The notes below the pieces were generated by a model. It did no database searches and had not been told where the DNA came from. It saw only the letters and a program-made list of their open reading frames with translations. From Bacteroidaceae bacterium (GTDB taxonomy: Bacteria > Bacteroidota > Bacteroidia > Bacteroidales > Bacteroidaceae), in contig JAFSPM010000045.1 in assembly GCA_017442855.1 (NCBI GenBank), positions 124,001 through 188,000 on the forward strand: 64,000 nt of DNA, written 5' to 3'. Below, piece by piece: positions 17,447 through 26,221 of the stretch. The position numbers and the translations under genes are program-made. How positions within the stretch are numbered: position 1 is the stretch's first letter; the number at the start of each line of letters is the position of its first letter.

Positions 17447-18763
17447 ATGCTAAAACTCTACCTCAAACAAGCCTGGCAGATGATGAAGCAGCAGAAGCTG
17501 TTTAGCACCATCTATATTCTGGGTACAGCCTTAGCGGTGTGCTTCACGTTGGTTATGCTTTTTTCCATCCATGCGAGGATTACGCCCAACTACCCTGAGT
17601 ATAGCAGGTTGAAACTGTACAAGCCAATGGCGAGATTCACTACCGAAAACCGTTCCTTTACGGCAGGCTATTTCTCCCATCGGGCAGTGGAAGAAATGTT
17701 CCGCCCATTGCAACACGTGGAGGCCTTGACCGCTATATCATATGATACTGGTGGTAGGAAAGTACAGCTACCTGGAAGGAAAGGTGATTATGACCTGCGT
17801 ACCCTATTTACGGACACGGGGTTCTTTCAGGTGTTCAACTTTGACTTTCTGGAAGGTTCGCCTTTCACTGATGTTGATTTCCAAAGCGGCTTGCATAAGG
17901 TGGTCATAACTGACCAGCTTGCCAGACGGGTTTTTGGTTCTGACAAGGGGATTGTGGGCAAGGAAATCAGTATTGATTACGTAAGCTATCAGGTGTGCGG
18001 GGTGGTCAAGAGCGCCAGCATCCTGTGTGCGGTGTCATACGCCCAGGCATATATGCCTTATACTACAAAACCTGGATATGAAAGATTCATTGGGGATGAT
18101 TACATGGGTGAGTATGCGGTCTATATGGTAATAAAAAATCAGGAGCAGATGGATGGGCTGATGGCAGAGCTGCATAGCCGCCAGTCGGTGGTGAACCTTG
18201 CCAACGATGGGAAAGTGAAAATCGAGTTTAACGATCCACCTGTTCCTCATTCTTACCAGATGCTGCATCTGATGTATGAGCGTAATGACGGCTTTGAGAC
18301 TTTCAATGGCTGGAAGGTATTCAGGTATTATCTATATGTACTCATGTTGTTGCTAATCGTGCCTGCTATCAATCTTAGTGGCATGATCAGTAGCCGCATG
18401 GAGGACAGGTTGCCTGAAATGGGTGTGTTGAAGACATTCGGTGCCAGCAGGGGTAGGCTGCTCAGTCAGGTATTGACAGAGAATCTGATGCTCACATTGG
18501 TTGGCGGATTGGTGGGTTTGGTACTTTCCTGGATTTTCCTCTTGGCTGACGGAGCGTGGGCATTCTCAATGTTCACCGTGTTCACGGCGGCTTCTCCTAC
18601 AGATGATGTAGGCTATAGTTTATCAGCCGAGCTGATGTTCTCACCCTTGTTGTTCGTAGCGGTGTTGCTGGTGTGCCTTTTGTTGAACGTGTTTTCCGCA
18701 TTGATACCCGCATGGGTCTCTCTGCGCAAGCCCATCGTGTATTCCATTAACCAAAAAGAATGA
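17447..18763 (+). CDS. MacB/FtsX-type ABC permease, copy 2A
   Basis: This 438-residue permease has the same layout as the one at 14042: N-terminal helix (STIYILGTALAVCFTLVMLF), periplasmic domain, and C-terminal FtsX helices (YYLYVLMLLLIVPAINLSGM, LMLTLVGGLVGLVLSWIFLL and FVAVLLVCLLLNVFSALIP). Alignment by eye shows a paralogue along its whole length, with the periplasmic domain most different, which suggests a change of substrate or partner. It lies 53 bp after the ATPase gene and 12 bp before its own B partner. Confidence 0.92.
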   Translation: MLKLYLKQAWQMMKQQKLFSTIYILGTALAVCFTLVMLFSIHARITPNYPEYSRLKLYKPMARFTTENRSFTAGYFSHRAVEEMFRPLQHVEALTAISYDTGGRKVQLPGRKGDYDLRTLFTDTGFFQVFNFDFLEGSPFTDVDFQSGLHKVVITDQLARRVFGSDKGIVGKEISIDYVSYQVCGVVKSASILCAVSYAQAYMPYTTKPGYERFIGDDYMGEYAVYMVIKNQEQMDGLMAELHSRQSVVNLANDGKVKIEFNDPPVPHSYQMLHLMYERNDGFETFNGWKVFRYYLYVLMLLLIVPAINLSGMISSRMEDRLPEMGVLKTFGASRGRLLSQVLTENLMLTLVGGLVGLVLSWIFLLADGAWAFSMFTVFTAASPTDDVGYSLSAELMFSPLLFVAVLLVCLLLNVFSALIPAWVSLRKPIVYSINQKE

Positions 18764-18775
18764 GGAGGAAGAGGT

Positions 18776-20044
18776 ATGTTAAAACTGATATTGAAGAACC
18801 TGTGGGCAAGACGCTGGCGCAACGGATGGCTGTTTGCCGAACTGATAGTGGTGTCTGCGATTACCTGGAGTGTCATTGACCCAGTCGTGGTAGATACTTG
18901 GGTACAGTCTTTGCCTATGGGATATGATTCCGACAGGATGTGTATGGTGTCTGTAGCAAAGTATCCTGCAGAGGCTCCTCTGTACAGGGCTGAGAATGAT
19001 TCCACCGTAAAAGAAGACTTTCTGCGTCTGTCTGATGTAATTCGCCAGATGCCGGATGTGGCATACGCCACCCCTCTGCCAACAGGAATGTATCTGCATT
19101 CACACAATCAAAGAGGTATTACCTTGATGTCTGACACAACTCGTAAGGTAATGGGGTACCTGATGCCTTTCATTCAGGGTACTGACTATTTTGAAACCTT
19201 TGGTATCAGACCTTCGGATGGGCAGTCTCTATCTGAAGCTACGGGTAAGGCTCAGGGTAGTAATCAGCTCATCATTACGGAAGGTGCCAGGAGCCTGCTA
19301 TTCGAGGATGGCAACATCAACCGCCCCCTGACTTGTGTGGCATGGAGGGACACCACTGAGGCTCAAGTGGCAGGTGTGGTGGCTGATATGAAATACTTCA
19401 AATTCTGGAGGCCTACACCGGTGTTTTTCAAACCGATTCCTGCGCCAGAAGAAACGACAACCATCATGCTTCGCCTGAAGGATGGTATCAGTGTGGACGG
19501 ATTTATAGACTGGTTTTATGAAAATCAGCTCGCTTCATTGGGTTCCGGCAATCTGTATGTCAGTGGCATACAGTCATTCGACAAGTATATTGATGACTAT
19601 ACGGAAAGTATGGCGACACAGTATCATTTGAACATCACGCTGGCCATGTTCTTCATGCTGAGCTTGTGTCTGGGGGTGATTGGTGCTTTCTGGCTGCAGA
19701 CCAAGACCCGAAAGGGCGATTTGGGAGTCATGAAGGCGTATGGTGCGAGCAAGGGCAACATTATGTCCATGCTGATAGGCGAAGGCTGGGTGTTGACTAC
19801 GGTTGCATGGATCGTGGGGTGCTTCATCTATTGGAACTATGCACGTATGGAAGAACTATATACAGAAATATTTTGGAGTTCTTTCTATCCTTCTCCCTCT
19901 TGGTTAGACAGCTTCTCCCTGCATTTCACCATCACCTCTTTAGTGTTGTATGTAGTCATGATATTGGTGGTATTGGCTGGCATCTATATCCCAGCCAGAA
20001 ACATAAGTCGGATTCTTCCTTCGGAAGCTTTGCGAGACGAATAA
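18776..20044 (+). CDS. MacB/FtsX-type ABC permease, copy 2B
   Basis: This 422-residue permease is paralogous to that at 15370. It has an N-terminal helix (FAELIVVSAITWSVI), a periplasmic domain with the shared PMGYDSDRMCMVS segment, and C-terminal FtsX helices (LAMFFMLSLCLGVIGAFWLQ, WVLTTVAWIVGCFIYW and LVLYVVMILVVLAGIYIPA). It ends in ILPSEALRDE. A GAGGAGG-like ribosome-binding site lies directly before the ATG, stronger than those of its neighbours. It forms the second permease pair with the gene 12 bp upstream. Confidence 0.92.
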   Translation: MLKLILKNLWARRWRNGWLFAELIVVSAITWSVIDPVVVDTWVQSLPMGYDSDRMCMVSVAKYPAEAPLYRAENDSTVKEDFLRLSDVIRQMPDVAYATPLPTGMYLHSHNQRGITLMSDTTRKVMGYLMPFIQGTDYFETFGIRPSDGQSLSEATGKAQGSNQLIITEGARSLLFEDGNINRPLTCVAWRDTTEAQVAGVVADMKYFKFWRPTPVFFKPIPAPEETTTIMLRLKDGISVDGFIDWFYENQLASLGSGNLYVSGIQSFDKYIDDYTESMATQYHLNITLAMFFMLSLCLGVIGAFWLQTKTRKGDLGVMKAYGASKGNIMSMLIGEGWVLTTVAWIVGCFIYWNYARMEELYTEIFWSSFYPSPSWLDSFSLHFTITSLVLYVVMILVVLAGIYIPARNISRILPSEALRDE

Positions 20045-20054
20045 AAAACTAAAA

Positions 20055-21539
20055 ATGAAAAGAATAGTCCATTCCTTATTAACCTTGGTAATGAGCACCC
20101 TTTCGTTGCAAGCTCAGGTGGAGACCTCGGTGCGGAGTATTTCGCTCGATGAGGCCATCCGCCTGGCAAGGGTGCAGAGTGTGGATGCAGCTGTAGCCCT
20201 CAATGAGCTGAAGACAGCGTATTGGGAATACCGCACTTATAAAGCTGAGTTATTGCCAGAGGTAAATTTCAAAGCTACGTTGCCATCCTATAACAAGAGT
20301 TACACTGCTTATCAGAACGATGCTGGTGAATATAGTTACCTGCGAAGCGACTATATGCGGATGAGTGGTGAACTGAGCATTGACCAGAATATCTGGCTCA
20401 CAGGTGGTACGCTCTCTTTGAACACTTCCTTGGATTACCTAAAACAATTCACAGGCAGCAAAGACCATAGTTTTATGACAGTACCTATCGCCTTGACTTT
20501 GAACCAACCCATCTTTGGGGTAAACCGCATCAAGTGGGACAGGCGCATTGAGCCAGTGCGCTATCGGGAAGCTAAGGCAGCTTTTCTGAGTGCTACAGAA
20601 GATGTGACCATCGCCACCATCAACCATTTCTTCAACTTGTTGCTTGCTAAGGAAAGAGTGTCGATTGCCCGACAAAACCTCGACAATGCCAACAAACTCT
20701 ATGAGGTGGCAAAAGTGAAGCGAGAGATGGGGCAAATTAGTGAGAACGACCTGTTGCAACTTCGCCTAAATGTATTGGATGCCCAATCATCGCTGACAGA
20801 TAATGAGACCACTCTCAAAAGTTGTATGTTCAAGTTGCGCTCTTTCCTGGCGATAGAAGATAACGTCGATTTGGAACCAGTATTGCCAGCTTCAGCCCCT
20901 TCGGTAGAACTGTACTACGATGACGTGTTGGAGAAAGCCCTTCTGAATAACTCGTTTGCCAAGAATATACAGCGTCGTCAGTTAGAGGCTGACTATGAGG
21001 TGGCAAAGGCACGTGGTAACCTGCGTGAGATACAGCTATTTGCCCAGGTGGGTTTGACAGGCACAGACCATACCTTCCGCTCTGCTTACGATGGTTTGAA
21101 GTCGAATCAGATTGTGGAGGTGGGGTTAAAGATACCTATTCTCGACTGGGGCAGACGCAAAGGACAGGTGCGTGTGGCAAAGAGCAACAGAGAAGTGACG
21201 GAAAGCAAGTTGCGTCAAGAAACGCAGGAGTTCAACCAAAATCTCTTCGTGCTGGTACAACAGTACAACAACCAGTTGGCACAATTGGATATAGCCGACG
21301 AGAGTGATCAGATAGCGCAGAAGCGATATGCCACAAACGTGGAAACATTTATGATAGGCAAGATATCAACTCTCGATCTCAACGACGCACAAGTGCGTAA
21401 GGATGAGGCACGAGAAAAGCATGTCAACGAACTGTTCTATTATTGGTATTACTATTACCGCCTGCGTAGCCTCACGCTGTGGGACTTTGAGAAGGGCACG
21501 AATATTGATGCCGACTTTGAAGCAATCATCAAAGGATAA
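20055..21539 (+). CDS. TolC-family outer-membrane efflux protein
   Basis: This 494-residue protein has a signal peptide (HSLLTLVMSTLSLQAQ) and two OEP repeats of the TolC barrel/helical-tunnel fold: the first begins ISLDEAIRLARVQSVDA and the second lies around residues 290-490 (KIPILDWGRRKGQVRVAKSN). The end (YYYRLRSLTLWDFEKG) is typical. It forms the outer-membrane exit duct for the MacA-like adaptor and the two MacB-like pumps of the same operon. It is intact, unlike the TolC remnant at 899-1225. Confidence 0.94.
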   Translation: MKRIVHSLLTLVMSTLSLQAQVETSVRSISLDEAIRLARVQSVDAAVALNELKTAYWEYRTYKAELLPEVNFKATLPSYNKSYTAYQNDAGEYSYLRSDYMRMSGELSIDQNIWLTGGTLSLNTSLDYLKQFTGSKDHSFMTVPIALTLNQPIFGVNRIKWDRRIEPVRYREAKAAFLSATEDVTIATINHFFNLLLAKERVSIARQNLDNANKLYEVAKVKREMGQISENDLLQLRLNVLDAQSSLTDNETTLKSCMFKLRSFLAIEDNVDLEPVLPASAPSVELYYDDVLEKALLNNSFAKNIQRRQLEADYEVAKARGNLREIQLFAQVGLTGTDHTFRSAYDGLKSNQIVEVGLKIPILDWGRRKGQVRVAKSNREVTESKLRQETQEFNQNLFVLVQQYNNQLAQLDIADESDQIAQKRYATNVETFMIGKISTLDLNDAQVRKDEAREKHVNELFYYWYYYYRLRSLTLWDFEKGTNIDADFEAIIKG

Positions 21540-21578
21540 TTTGGCTGTTTCATTTGAATGCGTTAATTTTGCAATACT

Positions 21579-22913
21579 ATGATATTGATTGTTGATGACG
21601 ATAGTGCAATACGTACCTCATTAGGCTTTATGCTGAAACGGGCAGGCTATGAGGTGCAGGCAGTCTCAGGACCCAAAGAGGCGATGACGATTGTCCGTAA
21701 TGAGGAAGTGCGTCTCATTTTAATGGACATGAACTTTTCTCTTTCAACAACAGGGGAGGAAGGCCTAACTTTGCTCAAGCAAGTGAAGTTGTTCCTTCCA
21801 GAGGTTCCTGTGATTCTGATGACAGCATGGGGTAGCATCAGTCTTGCCGTTGAGGGCATGAAGGCTGGTGCTTTCGACTTTGTTACAAAACCTTGGAACA
21901 ACATAACGCTGATGCAACGCATCGAAACGGCATTGCAGCTAACGGAAAAACAAATTATTACCAAAGCAAATGATAAGGCATTTGACCGTAATTTTATTAT
22001 TGGAGAAAGCAAAGCCTTGTCGGATGTGCTTACAATTGTCCAACGAATTGCCAATACCAACGCCTCTGTTCTGATTACTGGTGAAAGTGGCACTGGCAAA
22101 GAACTCATAGCAGAAGCTATCCACAAGAATAGCCAACGAGCCAACAAACCTTTCGTAAAGGTGAACTTGGGTGGTATTTCACAAAGTCTCTTTGAAAGCG
22201 AGATGTTTGGACATAAGAAAGGAGCTTTTACCGATGCCGTAGCTGACAGAAAGGGACGCTTTGAGTTGGCAGATAAAGGTACCATCTTCCTTGATGAGAT
22301 TGGTGAACTCGACCTGAGTTGTCAAGTAAAGTTGTTGCGAGTTTTGCAGGAACAGACCTTTGAGCCCTTGGGAGACAGCAAGCCGAAGAAGGTGGATGTC
22401 AGGGTGGTGAGTGCTACTAATGCTAACTTGCAGCAGATGGTGCAGGATAAGACTTTCCGTGAGGACTTGTTCTATCGCATCAACCTCATCACGATTCATC
22501 TGCCAGCTTTGCGGGAACGCAAGGAGGATATTCCACTCTTGGCAGCTCATTTTGCCCAAAGGCAATGCGAGGCTAATGGCTTACCTATAGTTACTATTTC
22601 AAAGGAGGCCAATGACTATTTGTCATCACTGCCTTACCCTGGTAATATACGTGAGTTGAAGAACTTAGTGGATCGTACTATTTTAGTGAGTACTAATAAT
22701 CCATTGCAGGTGTCTGATTTTCAGCAGCAGTATCAAGGGAATTATTCTTTGCAAAACGCTGATGCCGATGGTCTGACTTTGGATGAGATGGAGTATATTG
22801 CCATAAAGAAAGCATACGAGAAGTATCATGGGAATGTGTCGCAGATGGCGTCAGCCTTAGGATTGAGCCGTCAGGCGCTTTATCGGAGGATGGAAAAATA
22901 TCAATTAGAGTGA
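21579..22913 (+). CDS. Sigma-54-dependent response regulator (NtrC family)
   Basis: This 444-residue protein has three domains: receiver (about 1-125, acidic pocket DDD at residues 6-8, phosphoacceptor Asp50 in LILMDMNFS), AAA+ (about 140-370) and a Fis-type helix-turn-helix at the end (NVSQMASALGLSRQALYRRMEK). The AAA+ domain has Walker A GESGTGKE from residue 168, Walker B IFLDEIGEL and the sigma-54-contacting loop GAFTDA at residues 215-220. GAFTDA is an accepted variant of GAFTGA. Such activators remodel RpoN holoenzyme at -24/-12 promoters. The predicted target is the promoter at 12711-12727 at the head of this operon, giving autoregulation. Confidence 0.95.
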   Translation: MILIVDDDSAIRTSLGFMLKRAGYEVQAVSGPKEAMTIVRNEEVRLILMDMNFSLSTTGEEGLTLLKQVKLFLPEVPVILMTAWGSISLAVEGMKAGAFDFVTKPWNNITLMQRIETALQLTEKQIITKANDKAFDRNFIIGESKALSDVLTIVQRIANTNASVLITGESGTGKELIAEAIHKNSQRANKPFVKVNLGGISQSLFESEMFGHKKGAFTDAVADRKGRFELADKGTIFLDEIGELDLSCQVKLLRVLQEQTFEPLGDSKPKKVDVRVVSATNANLQQMVQDKTFREDLFYRINLITIHLPALRERKEDIPLLAAHFAQRQCEANGLPIVTISKEANDYLSSLPYPGNIRELKNLVDRTILVSTNNPLQVSDFQQQYQGNYSLQNADADGLTLDEMEYIAIKKAYEKYHGNVSQMASALGLSRQALYRRMEKYQLE

Positions 22914-24199
22914 GGCTTAAACATTTATTCTACATATTAGCTGCTCTGCAACTGGCACTGCTTGCTTTGTTGTTTTATTCTGCCTCACAGAGGCAGGATA
23001 CCTTATTCTATATAGGGGAAGGTTTGGTAGTGCTGGTTTTGCTGTTTCTTGTGTATTTTTACTATAAGGTGTTGAAACCTTTGGACTCGATAGGCAATGG
23101 TATGGACTTGCTAAACGAACAGGATTTTAGTAGCAGATTGAAGCCTGTAGGACAGCAGGAGAGCGACCGCATTGTTCAGGTGTTCAACAAGATGATGGAC
23201 CAACTGAAAGACGAGAAGTTGCGAATGCAAGAGCAGAACCGTTTCTTGGACTTGCTAATCAGTGTCTCGCCGATGGGCGTAGTGATGCTAGATTTCGATG
23301 AACGCATCACGATGATGAACGATGCTGCTATCCGCTTTCTGGAAGTAGATAGTGTAGAACGGGCCCTTCATCAGTCCATGAGGCAATTAATCTCTCCTTT
23401 GGCTCAGGAAATCGTCAACATTCCGTTAGATAAGGTTGAAACAATTCGTCTGAGTGATTCCAAGATATACCGTTGCAGTCACCTCAGTTTCATGGACAGA
23501 GGTTTTACTCGTCCATTCATACTGATAGAGAGTCTGACAGAGGAAGTGATGAAGGCAGAGAAGAAAGCGTATGAGAAAGTGATACGCATGATAGCGCATG
23601 AGGTTAACAACACAGTAGCTGGTGTAACATCTACTCTCGATACGGTAAACGATGTGTTGTCAACGATGCCAGAGACTGAGGATTTGCGTGAGGTCATAGC
23701 AGTAGGTAGTGACCGTTGTTTGGGTATGAGCCGTTTCATTACCCGTTTTGCCGATGTGGTGAAGATCCCAGAACCCCAATTGCAGTCGGTTGACCTTAAC
23801 CAGTTGGTTGGCAGTTGTAGATCCTTTATGGAGAGTGTCTGTGTCAATCGGAATATAAACATCAGCATGAACCTTTGTGAAGGTCATGCTATGGTCAATA
23901 TTGATCCTACATTATTTGAACAAGTACTGGTAAACATTGTCAAGAATGCCGCAGAAAGCATTGGCTCTGATGGGGAGATAACTATCACTACACAAACAAA
24001 CTCTATTGAGATAGCTGATAATGGTAAAGGCATTAACCCTGAAGATGAGAAAAAGCTATTCTCTCCATTCTTTTCTACTAAACCTAATGGGCAAGGTATA
24101 GGCCTAATGTTTATTCGTGAAGTGCTCATCAAACATGGTTGTACTTTTTCCCTTCGCACTTATCCTGACGGATACACCCGTTTCAAGATTGTACTTTGA
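22910..24199 (+). CDS. Sensor histidine kinase partner of the sigma-54 regulator
   Basis: This 429-residue protein starts with GTG overlapping the regulator stop (GTGA), so translation is coupled. Two membrane helices span about residues 7-24 and 33-55, with almost no periplasmic loop between them. That suggests sensing within the membrane or cytoplasm. A HAMP-like linker, a PAS domain (LISVSPMGVVMLDFDERITMMN) and the H-box AHEVNNT (His230) follow. The ATPase domain has the N box VLVNIVKNAAES, the G1 box IADNGKGI and the later GQGIGLMFIRE. It phosphorylates the regulator encoded immediately upstream. A 22-bp tandem array begins eight bases after its stop. Confidence 0.94.
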   Translation: MRLKHLFYILAALQLALLALLFYSASQRQDTLFYIGEGLVVLVLLFLVYFYYKVLKPLDSIGNGMDLLNEQDFSSRLKPVGQQESDRIVQVFNKMMDQLKDEKLRMQEQNRFLDLLISVSPMGVVMLDFDERITMMNDAAIRFLEVDSVERALHQSMRQLISPLAQEIVNIPLDKVETIRLSDSKIYRCSHLSFMDRGFTRPFILIESLTEEVMKAEKKAYEKVIRMIAHEVNNTVAGVTSTLDTVNDVLSTMPETEDLREVIAVGSDRCLGMSRFITRFADVVKIPEPQLQSVDLNQLVGSCRSFMESVCVNRNINISMNLCEGHAMVNIDPTLFEQVLVNIVKNAAESIGSDGEITITTQTNSIEIADNGKGINPEDEKKLFSPFFSTKPNGQGIGLMFIREVLIKHGCTFSLRTYPDGYTRFKIVL

Positions 24200-24206
24200 G
24201 AGCCGA

Positions 24207-24427
24207 CTATGGGGGCTGCTAAAGTCTGCTATGGGTGTCCCTAAAGCTTGCTGTCACGTAACGCAAAGCTTACCACCACTGGCTGCAATATCTGCTATCA
24301 CCCGACGCAGTATCTGTTATACCCCCATAGGAGATACTGCGATGACTCATGCGAGGCTTTGCGAAGACCCGTAGCAGATACTGCGACGCCCTTTAGAAAT
24401 GCCTCCGTTCTGAGATGGCAGTTTTTG
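24207..24427. repeat. Degenerate tandem array with 22-bp period (ten units)
   Basis: From 24207 the sequence can be cut into ten consecutive units of 22 bp (unit six is 23 bp). Unit junctions are conserved as TCTG|CTAT, CTTG|CTGT, TCTG|TTAT, ACTG|CGAT, TTTG|CGAA and ACTG|CGAC, while the central 14 bases vary. The first half reads CTAT...TCTG and the second half appears as inverted-orientation relatives: CTATGGGGG (24207) recurs as CCCCCATAG (24321), CGCAAAGC as GCTTTGCG, GCAGTATCTG as CAGATACTGC. It fills the space between the kinase stop and the prs terminator. No credible reading frame is present. Its role is unknown. Confidence 0.65.
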
Positions 24428-24445
24428 ATGCTTCCAAACAAAAAA

Positions 24446-24470
24446 TAGGGGCACCTTAATGGTGCCCCTA
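24446..24470 (-). terminator. Terminator of the prs operon
   Basis: The 10-bp stem TAGGGGCACC with its complement closes a five-base loop, and a T run follows on the minus strand. It lies 25 bases beyond the prs stop codon. Confidence 0.9.
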
Positions 24471-24494
24471 AAATCTTTAATGAATGCTTACAGC

Positions 24495-25436
24495 TTAGAT
24501 GATGTACTGGGAGCTGATGGACTCGTTGCATACCACGCGACGTATGGTTTCTGCAAAGATGTCGGCAATGCTTAGCTGCTTCACCTTGTCGCACTTCTTG
24601 CTGTAAGGGATGCTGTCGGTGAACACCATCTCCTCGAGCTGTGATTCCTGAATGCGGAATGATGCAGGATCTGACATGACGCAGTGACTGGCAATAGCAC
24701 GTACTGAGTGAGCGCCATTCTCCATCATCAGGTTAGCTGCCTTGGTGATAGTGCCGGCTGTGTCAACGATATCGTCAATCAGAATAACGTCCTTGTCCTT
24801 TACATCGCCGATTACCTGCATAGAAGCCACCACGTTGGCTTTCTCACGTGTCTTGTTGCAGAGCACCAAAGGCACGTCAAAATACTTGGCATAGGCTCCC
24901 GCACGCTTTGAACCACCTACATCAGGAGAAGCCATGACAAGGTTATCACCCAAGTTGAGCGATTTGATGTATGGAATAAATACGCTGGATGCATACAGAT
25001 GATCTACAGGAACGTCGAAGAAGCCCTGAATCTGATCAGCATGCAGGTCCATAGTGATGAGGCGGTCGATACCGGCTACTGACAACAAATCAGCCACCAA
25101 CTTGGCACCTATGGATACACGTGGCTTGTCCTTGCGGTCCTGACGTGCCCAACCGAAGTAAGGGATTACAGCACAGATGGACTTGGCAGAAGCACGCTTG
25201 GCTGCATCAATCATAAGCAGCAACTCCATGAGGTTGTCGGAGTTGGGGAAGGTTGACTGTACCAGGAATACGATGGCTCCACGAATGGACTCTTCGTAAG
25301 ATACAGCAAACTCACCGTCGGCAAAATGAGTGATGTTCATGTTGCCTAACGGACAATTCAAGCTGGCGCAGATGCGCTCGGCAAGGTACCTTGAGTTGGT
25401 ACCAGAGAAAACCATAAAGGGTGATGTCTCTTTCAT
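24495..25436 (-). CDS. prs: Ribose-phosphate pyrophosphokinase
   Basis: This 313-residue cytoplasmic enzyme makes PRPP from ribose 5-phosphate and ATP for nucleotide, His and Trp synthesis. Key parts visible are the start VFSGTNSRYLAERI, the flexible-loop segment GWARQDRK, DLHADQIQGFF, and the PRPP-binding loop VILIDDIVDTAGTI. The frame is open to 25478, but the start at 25436 (MKETSPFMVFSGTNS) gives the normal family N terminus and leaves a 13-bp gap to the upstream gene. It is the last gene of a tight minus-strand operon with the ASCH-like, esterase and TlpA genes, an unusual set of partners for prs. Confidence 0.96.
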   Translation of the reverse strand: MKETSPFMVFSGTNSRYLAERICASLNCPLGNMNITHFADGEFAVSYEESIRGAIVFLVQSTFPNSDNLMELLLMIDAAKRASAKSICAVIPYFGWARQDRKDKPRVSIGAKLVADLLSVAGIDRLITMDLHADQIQGFFDVPVDHLYASSVFIPYIKSLNLGDNLVMASPDVGGSKRAGAYAKYFDVPLVLCNKTREKANVVASMQVIGDVKDKDVILIDDIVDTAGTITKAANLMMENGAHSVRAIASHCVMSDPASFRIQESQLEEMVFTDSIPYSKKCDKVKQLSIADIFAETIRRVVCNESISSQYII

Positions 25437-25449
25437 TATCTTGAAATAA

Positions 25450-26220
25450 TTAATTAGTTGAATCAATCTTATTGCCAATGGTGTAGAGTAGGTAGTAGAG
25501 GTATTCCCATCCGCCTAGCTTCTCAATCTTGAGAGGCATACCATCGTCGTCGCGGTCGAGGATAAGGTCGGTCTTCACTACCTCATAACTTTGTTTCTTG
25601 CCTTCCGGGCTCACAGCTACCAACTGCTTCACAGGACGTGGGTTCCATATCTTGCCCGTATAGCCAGTGAAGAAGTCGCGGTTGTCGGAATAAAGGTTCA
25701 TATCCAGTTCCTTGTCGCCGTCAAGGAGACTGTCGTACTTCAGCTGATTGAGTGGCAGGGTGAGCACGCCATCGGCTAATGAAGGCTGTTGTATGTCGAT
25801 AGTTTCAGGTAACTGAGCCTCGTCGATAATTGGTGTGTCAAACACGAACTGCTCTGCAGCATCGCAAGGTATTGGTTGCTTGAGTAAGCGAGGGTTGGCC
25901 AACTTCCAGTTCACGCAGTCGGGCAGGCTCCACACTGACTCTTCTTTGTCGGAAAAGCCTGTTACATCAACATAGCCTACGATAGCTGCCGTAGGCAATT
26001 TGGTGAGGGTGGGGATCTGTCCCATCAGCAGATAGTTGTCGATGCGGTATGACCAGCATTCTGGTAACGCCTGATGATATTCTTCAGGAATTTGCATCTG
26101 GGTGGCAACGATGGCTATCTTGCCTGGGTTTTCTTTTGGCTTCCATGCCATACTCATTACATCTTGCAGCCCTGCACTTATTAGCGAGGCCCAAGGCTGT
26201 GGCATACAAATTGCTTTCAT
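25450..26220 (-). CDS. ASCH/PUA-like domain protein of unknown function
   Basis: This 256-residue cytoplasmic protein begins with ICMPQPWASLISAGLQDV, the QPWAxLI signature of ASCH domains (a PUA-like RNA/nucleotide-binding fold), covering roughly residues 1-110. The rest (about 130-256) has no family that I recognise; it ends in a hydrophobic WEYLYYLLYTIGN helix. It lies one base after the esterase gene and 13 bp before prs, so it is co-transcribed with both. ASCH proteins are proposed to bind RNA or modified nucleosides, and coupling to PRPP synthesis would be compatible with that, but the link is speculative. Confidence 0.72.
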   Translation of the reverse strand: MKAICMPQPWASLISAGLQDVMSMAWKPKENPGKIAIVATQMQIPEEYHQALPECWSYRIDNYLLMGQIPTLTKLPTAAIVGYVDVTGFSDKEESVWSLPDCVNWKLANPRLLKQPIPCDAAEQFVFDTPIIDEAQLPETIDIQQPSLADGVLTLPLNQLKYDSLLDGDKELDMNLYSDNRDFFTGYTGKIWNPRPVKQLVAVSPEGKKQSYEVVKTDLILDRDDDGMPLKIEKLGGWEYLYYLLYTIGNKIDSTN

Positions 26221-26221
26221 A

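Noticed and set aside
24207-24427. CRISPR-like array or short coding frames
   Set aside because: Conserved parts are only about eight bases, the period is 22 bp, no leader or cas genes are present, and the frames seen lack any family or start context.
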